Source of the DNA: Parafrankia elaeagni
GTDB lineage: Bacteria; Actinomycetota; Actinomycetes; Frankiales; Frankiaceae
Direction of reading: 5' to 3'
Length of the DNA stretch: 64,000 bases
Assembly: GCF_000374165.1 (NCBI RefSeq)
Contig: NZ_KB893750.1
Location: 118,662-182,661 of the forward strand
Each line of letters begins with the position of its first letter. The stretch's first letter is position 1. Positions 7,179-15,418 of the stretch are shown here, in pieces. The notes under the pieces are model-generated. The model was not told the DNA's origin, did not search any database, and was given only the letters and a program-made list of their open reading frames with translations. The position numbers were made by a program, and so were the translations under genes.

Positions 7179-8372
7179 TCAGAGCCGCTCGATGATCGTC
7201 GCGTTGGCAAGGCCGCCGGCCTCGCACATCGTCTGCAGGCCGAACCGTCCACCGGTCTGTTCCAGCGCGTGCACCAGGGTCGTCATGATCCGCGCACCGC
7301 TGGCCCCGAGCGGGTGGCCGAGAGCGATCGCTCCGCCCCGGGCGTTCACCTTCTCCGCCGGGGCGCCGATCTCGGCGCGCCAGTCGAGGACCACCGCGGC
7401 GAACGCCTCGTTCACCTCGAACAGGTCGATGTCGTCGAGCCGCAGTCCGGAACGCTCCAGGACGCGGCGGGTCGCGGGGATCACGCCGCGCAGCATCAGG
7501 AAGGGGTCGTCGCCGACGACCGCGAAGCTGTGCAGCCGTGCCCGTGGGCGCAGACCCAGCTCCCGGGCACGCTCGGAGGTTGTGATCAGCAGGGCTGCCG
7601 ACCCGTCGCTGATCTGCGAGGCGTTGCCCGCGGTCACGCTCCAGCCGATCTCCGGGAAGCGGGCCGCGCTCGCCTCGTCGTAGAACGCGGGACGCAGGCC
7701 GGCGAGCGCCGCCAGGCTCGAGGTCGGGCGGATGCCCTCGTCCGCCGCCACCTCGACCACGGACCCGTCCGGGCGGGTGACCTTCACCGGTGCGATCTCG
7801 GGGGTGAACAGTCCGTCCTGCGCGGCCGCGGCGGCGCGCAGATGGCTGGCGAGCGCGAACTCGTCCATCTCAGCGCGACTGATGCCCCGGCGGGCGCCGA
7901 TCAGCTCGGCGCTGATCCCCTGCGGGACGAGGCCGGCCGGGTACCGCTCGTTGAGGCGGATCCCGCGGCTGTCGCCGGGGAGCGCCGCGGAGCCCATCGG
8001 CACGCGGCCCATCGACTCGACGCCGGCGGCGAGCACCAGGTCGTACGCGCCGGAGATCACCCCCTGGGCGGCGAAGTGCACGGCCTGCTGGGACGAGCCG
8101 CACTGCCGGTCGATGGTGGTCGCCGGCACGGACTCGGGCAGCCCGGCCGCGAGCCCGGCCCAGCGGGCGATGTTCGCGGACTGCTCCCCGGCCTGGGTGA
8201 CACAGCCGGCGATCACGTCGTCGATCAGGGCGGGGTCGACCCCGGACCGCTCGACGACCGAGGAAAGGCTGTGGGCGAGCAGGTCGACGGGGTGGACCGG
8301 GGCGAGGCTCCCGCTGGCCCGCCCGCGCCCGATCGGGGTCCGTACCGCTTCGACGACGACGGCGTCACGCAT
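7179..8372 (-). CDS. Thiolase (acetyl-CoA C-acyltransferase family)
   Basis: A cytoplasmic thiolase of 397 residues, the normal length. It should cleave 3-ketoacyl-CoA (beta-oxidation) or condense acyl-CoAs. Visible motifs: the N-terminal VVEAVRTPIGRGRAS, the nucleophile Cys91 in TIDRQCGSSQQA, FEVNEAFAAV, the active-site His in GGAIALGHPLGASGAR, and the C-terminal Cys in TMCEAGGLANA. The ATG has an ideal AAGGAG site. A 28-bp inverted repeat upstream (8406-8433) may bind its regulator. It is divergent from the asparaginase gene. In this neighbourhood of CoA-transferase, dehydrogenases and propionyl-CoA synthetase, a degradative role is likely. The chain-length specificity cannot be read. Confidence 0.95.
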   Translation of the reverse strand: MRDAVVVEAVRTPIGRGRASGSLAPVHPVDLLAHSLSSVVERSGVDPALIDDVIAGCVTQAGEQSANIARWAGLAAGLPESVPATTIDRQCGSSQQAVHFAAQGVISGAYDLVLAAGVESMGRVPMGSAALPGDSRGIRLNERYPAGLVPQGISAELIGARRGISRAEMDEFALASHLRAAAAAQDGLFTPEIAPVKVTRPDGSVVEVAADEGIRPTSSLAALAGLRPAFYDEASAARFPEIGWSVTAGNASQISDGSAALLITTSERARELGLRPRARLHSFAVVGDDPFLMLRGVIPATRRVLERSGLRLDDIDLFEVNEAFAAVVLDWRAEIGAPAEKVNARGGAIALGHPLGASGARIMTTLVHALEQTGGRFGLQTMCEAGGLANATIIERL

Positions 8373-8405
8373 CGGATGCTCCTTCGTCCCGAGTAAGTCC
8401 GAAAA

Positions 8406-8433
8406 CCAGACTCACTGTGCTCCCTCAGTCTGG
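8406..8433. promoter_or_regulatory. Inverted repeat upstream of the thiolase gene
   Basis: CCAGACT and AGTCTGG flank a 14-nt spacer, 34-61 bp upstream of the thiolase ATG, in the divergent promoter region. It is a candidate operator for a TetR- or MarR-type acyl-CoA regulator. It could instead form an RNA hairpin in the leader. Confidence 0.45.
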
Positions 8434-8548
8434 ACCGATGGGTTGGAAAAGGCAACTCACACCGCCATCCGTCCCCGTGGGAGGCCGCCTGTCGAGGCGA
8501 CCGGCGGCCGGAGCCCACGTAGCCTGAGGCCATGACGGCTCCGCGATC

Positions 8549-9613
8549 ATGAACGGGACGGGGTGCGCGGCGGGGGCGCCGCCGGTCGTCGCCGAGGTGC
8601 TGCGCGGTCGGGTGTCCGAGGTGGATGTCCTGGTCGAAAGCCGGATCCGGGGCACCGTCGTGGGGCTCGGACCGGACGGCACCGTGGAGCTGTCCGCCGG
8701 CGATCCGGGCGCCGTGATCTCCCCGCGGTCCACCGTGAAGCCGATGCAGGCCGTCGGCATGCTGGCGGCCGGGCTCGACCGCGCGTTCGGCCCGGGCGGG
8801 CGGGGCGTTCCACCCGAGCTGCTCGCGATCGTGTGCTCGTCGCACAGCGGCGAGCCCGCGCAGCTGGCAGCCGTCCGGGCGGTCCTCGCGGCGGTCGGGC
8901 GGACCCCGGCCGACCTGGCCTGCCCGCCGGACCTCCCGCTCGGGCGGCTCGCCTGCGAGCGGCACCTCGCTGCTGGTGGTCGGCCCGAGCCGCTGTTGAT
9001 GAACTGCTCCGGCAAGCACGCCGGGATGATCGCCTGCTGTGTGGCCTCCGGCTGGCCGGTGGACGGCTACCTGGACCCGGACCATCCGCTGCAGCGCCGG
9101 ATCCGGGCGTCGATCGAGGAGCTGGTCGGCGGGCCGGTGGCGGGCACCGTGGTCGACGGGTGCGGCGCGCCCCTGTTCGGGATCCCGCTGGTCGGCCTGG
9201 CCCGCGGGATGCGGTGGATCGCCCTGGCCGCTTCGGGGCCGCCGTCGCCGCGGCAGCGGGTCGCGGCGGCGATGCGCGCCTTCCCCGACCGCGTCGGCGG
9301 CCCGGGCCGGCCGGACACGGAGCTGATGCTCGCGGTGCCGTGGATCATCGCCAAGGACGGCGCCGAGGGTGTCTCGGTGGCCGCGACGGCGAGCGGCCTC
9401 GCAGCCGCGGTGAAGATCGAGGACGGTTCCCAGCGGGCGGCCATGCCGGTGCTGGTCGCCGCGCTGCGTCGCCTCGGCGCCCTCCGCGGCCCGGATGCGG
9501 TGGACGAGACGCGGCTCGCGGCGATCGGCGTCCCGAAGGTGCTCGGGGGCGGCGTCGAGGTGGGCAGGCTGCGGGCGTTTCTGGCGCCCTGGGAGTCAGT
9601 GACGTGCCCGTAG
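8549..9613 (+). CDS. L-asparaginase II family protein (Rhizobium type)
   Basis: Probably hydrolyses L-asparagine to aspartate and ammonia in the cytoplasm. This family is unrelated to the E. coli AnsA/AnsB fold. Matching features are VDVLVESRIRGTVVGLGPDG, the SPRSTVKPMQAVGML motif with its Ser-Thr-Val-Lys, IVCSSHSGEPAQLAAVRAVL, LLMNCSGKHAGM (SxxK-like motif) and VDGCGAPLFGIPL. At 354 residues it is slightly longer than the family average. No strong ribosome site is visible before the ATG; an earlier ATG (8532) is out of frame. It is divergent from the thiolase, and the CoA-transferase follows after 152 bp. Confidence 0.9.
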   Translation: MNGTGCAAGAPPVVAEVLRGRVSEVDVLVESRIRGTVVGLGPDGTVELSAGDPGAVISPRSTVKPMQAVGMLAAGLDRAFGPGGRGVPPELLAIVCSSHSGEPAQLAAVRAVLAAVGRTPADLACPPDLPLGRLACERHLAAGGRPEPLLMNCSGKHAGMIACCVASGWPVDGYLDPDHPLQRRIRASIEELVGGPVAGTVVDGCGAPLFGIPLVGLARGMRWIALAASGPPSPRQRVAAAMRAFPDRVGGPGRPDTELMLAVPWIIAKDGAEGVSVAATASGLAAAVKIEDGSQRAAMPVLVAALRRLGALRGPDAVDETRLAAIGVPKVLGGGVEVGRLRAFLAPWESVTCP

Positions 9614-9765
9614 GAGGTGTTGCGTGCGTGGGACAGCCGGCGTGTGCAATGCTGTCCGTCACATAAGCCTCACTCTGGGACATGGCCCGGGGGAGGAGGT
9701 GACGCGCGCGGTCCGGCCGATCACTCATCAGGCGGCGTGCTTGATCCGCTTCACGGGATGGGGAG

Positions 9766-11175
9766 ATGGCCGACAACGCGATGATCGCCGACCAGGTCGC
9801 GATGCTCGTGGGCGACCCGGGGATCACGGACCGGCTCAAGGTGACCGGTCCTCCCGACGTCCTGCCGAGTCTGTATCGGGTGACGACCGTGGCTGCGTCC
9901 AGTGTGGCCGCGGCGGCTGTCGGCGCGGGGCGGTTACTCGGCGTGCGCAACACCGGGGGCCTGTCCACCGGTGACCAGCCGGCGATCGCGGTGGACACCC
10001 GACACGCCTGCGCGGCGTTCCGGAGCGAGCGCTATCTGCGGCTCGACGGGCGCCCCCTGCCGAGCCCCTGGGACCCGATCTCGGGCTACTACCGGACGGC
10101 GGACGACCGGTGGGTCCAGCTGCACTGCAACTTCCCGCACCACCGCAACGGGATCCTGGACCTGCTGGACGTGCCGAACGACCGTGCCGCGGTCGAGCGG
10201 GCCGTCGGGCGCTTCGAGGCCGAGTCTCTCGAGCTGGAGCTCCAGGCGATGGGCATGTGCGCCACGATGGCCCGCGAGGAGGAGGAATGGCGTGTCCACC
10301 GCCAGGCACGGGCGGTCGCCGAGCTTCCGTTGCTGGAGACCGAGCAGGTGGGGCCGGGTGCCGCCGTCCCGCTGCCGCCGGCCGACCTGCCCGCCGAGGG
10401 CCTCCGCGTGCTGGACATGACCCGCGTCATCGCCGGGCCGGTCTGCGCCCGGATACTGGCCGGCTACGGCGCCGAGGTGCTGCGGGTGGGCGCCGCGCAC
10501 CTGCCGGAGGTCCGATCGCTGCTGATCGACACCGGGTTCGGCAAGCGCAACACCTTCCTCAACCTGCGGGTCGCCGCGGACGCGCGCCGGCTGGCCGAGC
10601 TGGTCTCGACAGCGGACGTGGTGATCCAGTCCTACCGGCCGCGTGCGCTCGACCGGCTGGGGTTCGGTCCGGAGGCACTGGCTCGTATGCGACCGGGGAT
10701 CGTCGTCGCCACGATCAGCGCCTACGGCCGGAGCGGTCCGTGGAGTGGCCTGCGCGGCTTCGACAGCCTGGTCCAGACGGCGTCGGGAATCTCGGTGACA
10801 GCGGCGCGGGCCGGCGGACGCGACCGTCCGCACCCGCTGCCCGCACCCGTCCTGGACCACGCGACCGCCTACCTGCTCGCCTCCGGCGTTCTGTCAGCGC
10901 TCGCCCGGCGCGCCACCGAGGGCGGGAGCTGGCACGTGCGGGCCTCGCTGGCCCGGACCGGCCGCTGGCTGCAGGACCTGGGCCACCATGACACCCTCGC
11001 CGCACCCGACCTGACCAGGGCGGATGTCGAGGAGTTCTGCCGGCGACTGCGGAGTGAGTTCGGTGAGCTCTCCTACGTGGCGCCTCCGGGAGCGGTGGAC
11101 GGCCGCGCCCCCGCGTGGACCATGGCACCGGCGTCCCTCGGCACCAGCCCTCCCGGCTGGGAATCCGGCGGGTAG
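9766..11175 (+). CDS. Family III (CaiB/BaiF) CoA-transferase with rearranged domain order
   Basis: Transfers CoA between carboxylic acids. The usual N-terminal Rossmann signature LRVLDMTRVIAGPVCARILAGYGAEVLRV appears only around residue 207 of 469. It is followed by the expected SGPWSGLRGFDSLVQTASG and by VLDHATAY, where Asp364 aligns with the catalytic Asp of this family. The first 200 residues contain WDPISGYYRTADDRWVQLH and NFPHHRNGI, which resemble the part that normally follows the catalytic half. The gene therefore looks circularly permuted or built from two half-domains, although similar long forms may be widespread in actinobacteria. A GGGGAG site lies close before the ATG. Substrate unknown. 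A hairpin follows at 11214. Confidence 0.85.
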   Translation: MADNAMIADQVAMLVGDPGITDRLKVTGPPDVLPSLYRVTTVAASSVAAAAVGAGRLLGVRNTGGLSTGDQPAIAVDTRHACAAFRSERYLRLDGRPLPSPWDPISGYYRTADDRWVQLHCNFPHHRNGILDLLDVPNDRAAVERAVGRFEAESLELELQAMGMCATMAREEEEWRVHRQARAVAELPLLETEQVGPGAAVPLPPADLPAEGLRVLDMTRVIAGPVCARILAGYGAEVLRVGAAHLPEVRSLLIDTGFGKRNTFLNLRVAADARRLAELVSTADVVIQSYRPRALDRLGFGPEALARMRPGIVVATISAYGRSGPWSGLRGFDSLVQTASGISVTAARAGGRDRPHPLPAPVLDHATAYLLASGVLSALARRATEGGSWHVRASLARTGRWLQDLGHHDTLAAPDLTRADVEEFCRRLRSEFGELSYVAPPGAVDGRAPAWTMAPASLGTSPPGWESGG

Positions 11176-11213
11176 CCCCGGCCCTGGCCGGGCGCCCGGA
11201 GACGCCCGGAGAC

Positions 11214-11239
11214 GCGCCCGGCCCGAACGGGCCGGGCGC
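11214..11239 (+). terminator. Hairpin downstream of the CoA-transferase gene
   Basis: 11-bp perfect arms (11214-11224, 11229-11239) with loop GAAC begin 38 bp past the stop. It probably ends the asparaginase/CoA-transferase transcript before the substrate-binding lipoprotein gene. Confidence 0.65.
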
Positions 11240-11320
11240 CGCGTCCCGGCGCGTCGCCGTCGCGTAGGACTGGGTCCTGCGGCATCGCCGCGGCGCGTGG
11301 ACGCAAGGGGGGCGCACAAC

Positions 11321-12541
11321 ATGATCAGGCGACCGGCCAGGGGCGCGATCGCCCTCGCCGCCGTGCTGGTGGCGGGCCTCACGGCCTGCGGGCTCGGCCG
11401 GAACGACGCCCCCGGTGACGGTCGGCGGACCATCACCATCGGCTTCCAGGGCATGCTCTCCGGCGATGACCGCAAGCTCGGCCTCAACGCTCTCGCCGGC
11501 GTGCGGACGGCCGTCGAGGAAGTCAACGCCGACGCCAGCGTGCCGTTCCGGCTCAGGCTCGTCCAGGTCGACGACGCCGGCTCGACCGACCGGGCACCGG
11601 GCGCGGCCCGCAGCCTCACCGGGAACTCCGACGTCCTGGCGGTCATCGGGCCGCTGCGCACCGACACCACCGAGGTCAGTGAGCCGTTCTACAGCGAGGC
11701 GGGCCTGCTCTCGGTGACTCCGTCCGCCACCGGCCCGGCCCTGACGGATCTGGGCTTCACCACCTTCTTCCGCGCGATCGCCCCCGACTCGGTGCAGGGC
11801 CGGGCCGTCGCCGACTACATCTCCACCGTGCTCGAGGCGACGAAGGTCTACTCGATCGACGACCGCGGCGAGTACGGCATCGGCCTGTCGACCGCACTCG
11901 AGGCGGAGCTGAACTCCGACGGGGTGGACGTCATCCATGACGGCATCGACCCGACCCGCGACTACACCGCCCAGGCCGCACGGATCGCCACCGAGGCGCC
12001 GGACGTCGTCTACTACGCCGGGTACTACGCCGACTTCGCCCGACTGGCCGCGGCGCTGCGCGACAAGGGCTTCGCCGGCACCCTGATGGCCGGTGACGGC
12101 TCGCGGGACCCCCGGTTCGTCACCCGGGCCGGCGCGGACGTCGCCGAGGGCACCTACTTCTCCTGCGCCTGTGCCGACCTCGGCGACGGCGACGGCGACG
12201 GCGCCGAGGCCGGCGCCGCCGACGGAGACGGAGACCGGCCGGGGGCGGACGACTTCGTGGCCTCCTACGGGCGGCTCAACGGTGGAATGCCGCCGGGAGT
12301 CTTTTCCGCCGAGGCCTATGACGCCACCAACGCTGTGGTGCGGGTGCTCCGGACCATCGGCGACAACCCGGACCGCGCCGCCGTCGTCCGGGCCTTCGCG
12401 GACGTCGACTGGAAGGGCGTCACCAGGGACGTTGCGTTCGAGGCCACCGGCGAGCTCCGGGCACCGACGGTCTATCTCTACAAGGTGGAGGACGGGGAGA
12501 TCGTGGGTCTGGGGCGAATCTCGGACCTGATCGACTCCTGA
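11321..12541 (+). CDS. LivK-like ABC-transporter substrate-binding lipoprotein
   Basis: A type I periplasmic-binding protein of the branched-chain amino acid class, tethered outside the membrane. The lipobox is LTACG after a basic start and hydrophobic stretch (MIRRPARGAIALAAVLVAG). The receptor family ligand-binding core follows: ITIGFQGMLSGDDRKLGLNALAGVRTAVEEVN, VLAVIGPLRTDTTEVS, TTFFRAIAPDSVQGRAVADYI and VVYYAGYYADFARLAAALRDKG. An unusual Asp/Gly/Ala insert (12179-12250, repeated DGDGDG) lies in the second lobe. ATG 11321 has a strong AAGGGGGG site; longer forms of the frame have no signal peptide. No permease or ATPase genes are adjacent, so it may be an orphan receptor or supply a distant transporter. 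The ligand is unknown. Confidence 0.9.
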   Translation: MIRRPARGAIALAAVLVAGLTACGLGRNDAPGDGRRTITIGFQGMLSGDDRKLGLNALAGVRTAVEEVNADASVPFRLRLVQVDDAGSTDRAPGAARSLTGNSDVLAVIGPLRTDTTEVSEPFYSEAGLLSVTPSATGPALTDLGFTTFFRAIAPDSVQGRAVADYISTVLEATKVYSIDDRGEYGIGLSTALEAELNSDGVDVIHDGIDPTRDYTAQAARIATEAPDVVYYAGYYADFARLAAALRDKGFAGTLMAGDGSRDPRFVTRAGADVAEGTYFSCACADLGDGDGDGAEAGAADGDGDRPGADDFVASYGRLNGGMPPGVFSAEAYDATNAVVRVLRTIGDNPDRAAVVRAFADVDWKGVTRDVAFEATGELRAPTVYLYKVEDGEIVGLGRISDLIDS

Positions 12542-12625
12542 CCGCGGGACATGGCACGGCGCGGCCGACCCAGTCCGTTCGGCTCCACGGGTTTCGTCGT
12601 AGGGTTGGGGCAGTCGAACCTTCCG

Positions 12626-12635
12626 CTAACGTTAG
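12626..12635. promoter_or_regulatory. Palindrome CTAACGTTAG before a dehydrogenase gene
   Basis: A perfect 10-bp AT-containing palindrome ends 15 bp before the ATG at 12651 in otherwise GC-rich DNA. It is a plausible half or core of a TetR-type operator overlapping the promoter or ribosome site. Short length keeps confidence low. Confidence 0.35.
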
Positions 12636-12650
12636 GGTTGCTCGTCTCTC

Positions 12651-13415
12651 ATGGTGCGGCCGCTGATCGATGGTGATGACCCGCCCCGGGGCCGCCTCGC
12701 GGGCCGGGCGGCGGTGGTGACCGGTGCCTCCAGCGGCATCGGCCACGCCGTGGCACTCGATCTCGCGGCGGCCGGCGCGGCCGTCCTGGCAACGGGGCGC
12801 GATGACGCGGCCCTGTCCCGGCTCACCCACACCGCCGACCGGCGCGGGCTCGACATACGGGTCTTCGCCACCGAGATCACCGACGCGTGCGGGCGGGAGG
12901 AACTGGCGGAGACGGCGCGGGAGACTCTCGGCGAGGTCTCCGTGCTGGTCCATTCGGCCGGCGTCTACCGCAGCAGCCCCATGAGCATCGCGAGCCTGGC
13001 CGACCTCGACGATCAGTACGCCGTGAACCTGCGGGCACCGTACGCGCTGACCCAGCTTCTCCTGCCGGACCTCACGCGGTCGTGCGGCGACATCATCTTC
13101 GTGAACTCCACGCAGGGTCTGGCCGCCGGTCCGGCGGTCGGTCAGTACGCCGCCACCAAACACGCCCTGCGGGCCATCGCCGACAGCCTGCGCGCCGAAC
13201 TCGGGCCAGAGGGCCCGCGGGTCTGCACGATCCTGCCCGGCCGAACGGCGACGGCCATGCAGAAGAAGATCTTCGAGATGGAGGGGCGGGACTGGGATCC
13301 CGAAGGCCTCATGCAGCCGGAGGACATCGCGGCGATGGTGCTCTCCGTCGTGGAGCTGCCCCGCCGGGTCGAGGTGACCGACATCGTGATGCGGCCCGCG
13401 CGGAAGGTGTCCTGA
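12651..13415 (+). CDS. Short-chain dehydrogenase/reductase (SDR)
   Basis: NAD(P)-dependent oxidoreductase of 254 residues. The cofactor loop VTGASSGIGHAVA, the HSAGVY version of the NNAG motif, FVNSTQG with catalytic Ser, and YAATKHALRAIADSL with the YxxxK pair are present. Then LGPEGPRVCTILPGRTATAMQ follows. The ATG at 12651 is preceded by a small palindrome. It is transcribed alone or with the lipase gene that starts 133 bp later. A 15-bp direct repeat (13415-13429, 13431-13445) lies right at its stop. Substrate not predictable. Confidence 0.9.
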   Translation: MVRPLIDGDDPPRGRLAGRAAVVTGASSGIGHAVALDLAAAGAAVLATGRDDAALSRLTHTADRRGLDIRVFATEITDACGREELAETARETLGEVSVLVHSAGVYRSSPMSIASLADLDDQYAVNLRAPYALTQLLLPDLTRSCGDIIFVNSTQGLAAGPAVGQYAATKHALRAIADSLRAELGPEGPRVCTILPGRTATAMQKKIFEMEGRDWDPEGLMQPEDIAAMVLSVVELPRRVEVTDIVMRPARKVS

Positions 13416-13548
13416 CCGCCGGATTTCGGTACCGCCGGATTTCGGCGCGCGCAATGGATGGTGAACACCACACGGATCCCGCTGAGTCTCCCCGGACGGG
13501 CCCGAGAATCATGTTCTGACCCCGACGCCCGGACCACCAGGAGCACCC

Positions 13549-14220
13549 GTGTTCGGAGTGGCCAGAATTCTCGCCGCCCTTGTCCTCGCTGGCGCCGCCG
13601 TACTGACGGTCAGCACCTCCGCGTCAGCCGCGCCACCTGACCCGGTAATTTTCGTCCACGGCTTCAACGGTTCGGCCTCCACCTGGACCGACATGGTCGC
13701 CGACTTCCAGGCCCACGGCTATTCCTCGTCCGAGGTGGACGTCTTCGTCTACGACTCGCACCAGTCGAACGTGACCACCGCGAACCAGCTGGCCACCAGG
13801 GTGTCCGCCGTGCGCGCGGCGACCGGCGCGGCAAAGGTCGACCTGGTCACCCATTCCATGGGCGCACTGTCCTCCCGCTACTTCCTGAAGTCCCTGGGCG
13901 GCACGTCGGTCGTCGACGACTGGGTCTCGCTGGGTGGGCCGAACCACGGGACCAGCACCGCGGTTCTGTGCTCCTGGCTTTACACCGCCTGCTCCCAGAT
14001 GAGCCCTGGTTCCTCCTTCCTCACCACGCTGAACGCCGGTGACGAGACGCCCGGAGCGGTCAGTTACGGAACCTGGTGGTCGTCCTGCGACGAGGTCATC
14101 AATCCCGATTCGAGCGTTCCGCTCGCGGGCGCCGCGAACAACGCCGCCGGCTGCCTCGGCCATTCCGCGCTGCATGACGACGACACCGTCGCCGCCGCGG
14201 TGCGGGCCTTCATCGCCTGA
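13549..14220 (+). CDS. Secreted lipase/esterase (alpha/beta hydrolase, lipase class 2 type)
   Basis: A secreted serine hydrolase of 223 residues. The signal peptide is FGVARILAALVLAGAAVLTV with likely cleavage after ASA near residue 27. The mature enzyme starts DPVIFVHGFNGS (oxyanion-hole HG). The nucleophile Ser103 lies in VTHSMGALSS, and acid and His candidates are in DEVINPDSSVPLAG and LGHSALHDDDTV. It resembles small actinobacterial triacylglycerol lipases. Paired Cys residues (CSWLYTAC, and CDEV with GCLGH) suggest disulfide bonds outside the cell. GTG 13549 has a CAGGAG site. A very strong hairpin follows at 14285. Confidence 0.92.
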   Translation: MFGVARILAALVLAGAAVLTVSTSASAAPPDPVIFVHGFNGSASTWTDMVADFQAHGYSSSEVDVFVYDSHQSNVTTANQLATRVSAVRAATGAAKVDLVTHSMGALSSRYFLKSLGGTSVVDDWVSLGGPNHGTSTAVLCSWLYTACSQMSPGSSFLTTLNAGDETPGAVSYGTWWSSCDEVINPDSSVPLAGAANNAAGCLGHSALHDDDTVAAAVRAFIA

Positions 14221-14284
14221 GCGTCCGGGCCTGCTCGGGTCGGCCCGAGCCAGGCCCGAGCGATCCGCCGCGGGCGGGAGACCC

Positions 14285-14320
14285 GGGTGCCCGGGTGGCG
14301 ACGAGGCCACCCGGGCACCC
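14285..14320 (+). terminator. Strong hairpin after the lipase gene
   Basis: Perfect 15-bp GC-rich arms (14285-14299, 14306-14320) with a 6-nt loop, 64 bp past the lipase stop. Likely terminator without a T-tract. Confidence 0.75.
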
Positions 14321-14538
14321 GTCCGCAGTGCCATGACCTGCGGGTTTGCCGGAACGGGTAGAACTGTGTCGATCTCGGTGCTGATGGTCGTGGCCGGCTG
14401 ACAGAACCCCCTCAGACTCCGGTACCTTGTGCTCTGCCGGAAGCGTTCCGATCTCTCTGGCTCATGCCAGTCGCGCGGTTCCTGCTGTGCGAAGCCACCA
14501 TCGGGCGCTCCGTCACGAACATGAGGAGCTGGGTGATC

Positions 14539-15330
14539 GTGAGCGATTTCCGGCGCCGGACAGCGCTGGTGACGGGCGCGTCCTCGGGCATTGGAGCCGC
14601 GCTGGCCGAGGCGCTCGCCGCCCGTGGAGCGGATCTCGTTCTCACCGCCCCGGACGAGGAGCGGCTCGTGCTGGTGGCCGACCGGCTGCGAGCCCTGCAC
14701 GGCGTCGCCGTCGAGACGATCGCGGTCGACCTGGCCTACGAGGACAGTCCGGACCGGCTGGCGGAGAAGGTCATCGCCGCCGGGCACGAGATCGACACCC
14801 TCGTGAACTGCGCCGGTTTCGGAACCCGCGGCCGTTACGACGAGCTCGCCGCGGAACGGGACCACCACGAGGTGATGGTCAACGTCGTCTCCGTCGAGCG
14901 GCTGACCCACCTGTTCCTTCCCGCGATGGTCGAGCGCGGCCGTGGCACGGTGATCAATGTTTCCTCGACCTCGGGGTTCCAGGCTGTCCCCTACATGGCC
15001 GTCTACGGTGCGTCGAAGGCGTTCGTGCTCTCCTTCTCGATCGCGCTGTGGGCCGAGTACCGGTCGCGGGGCATCAGGGTGCTGGCGCTCTGCCCGGGCC
15101 CGACCGACACGAACTTCTTCGACGCCCTCGGCTCGCGAATGAGCGCCGGAGGGCGGCTGCGCACCACGGACGAGGTCGTCACCAGCGCGTTCAGGGCGCT
15201 CGACAACGGCCAGCCATATGTGATCGACGGCCGGTTGAACTATCTGACCTCGAACGCGTCCAGGTTGCTCGGCCGCGGGCTCGTCGCGGGGATCACCGCG
15301 CGGTTCCTCGGAGTGGGCGGCCACGGCTGA
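14539..15330 (+). CDS. Short-chain dehydrogenase/reductase (SDR)
   Basis: A 263-residue SDR of the DltE/YqjQ-like type. Motifs: ALVTGASSGIGAALAEAL, LVNCAGFG (NNAG variant), NVSSTSGFQ with catalytic Ser, YGASKAFVLSFS with YxxxK, and ALCPGPTDTNFF. The GTG at 14539 lies 8 nt after a GAGGAG site and directly before the family start; GTG 14533 and ATG 14521 are alternatives. The propionyl-CoA synthetase gene begins 88 bp later, so the two may share a transcript. Substrate unknown, probably a lipid-derived ketone or aldehyde. Confidence 0.88.
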   Translation: MSDFRRRTALVTGASSGIGAALAEALAARGADLVLTAPDEERLVLVADRLRALHGVAVETIAVDLAYEDSPDRLAEKVIAAGHEIDTLVNCAGFGTRGRYDELAAERDHHEVMVNVVSVERLTHLFLPAMVERGRGTVINVSSTSGFQAVPYMAVYGASKAFVLSFSIALWAEYRSRGIRVLALCPGPTDTNFFDALGSRMSAGGRLRTTDEVVTSAFRALDNGQPYVIDGRLNYLTSNASRLLGRGLVAGITARFLGVGGHG

Positions 15331-15418
15331 CCCGGTGGCGGGGCTGCCCGACCGGGGCCGGCACGCGCGGAGTCTCCGTGCCCTGGACAAGCCGTCGTGG
15401 GGCGCGACGATAGCGACC

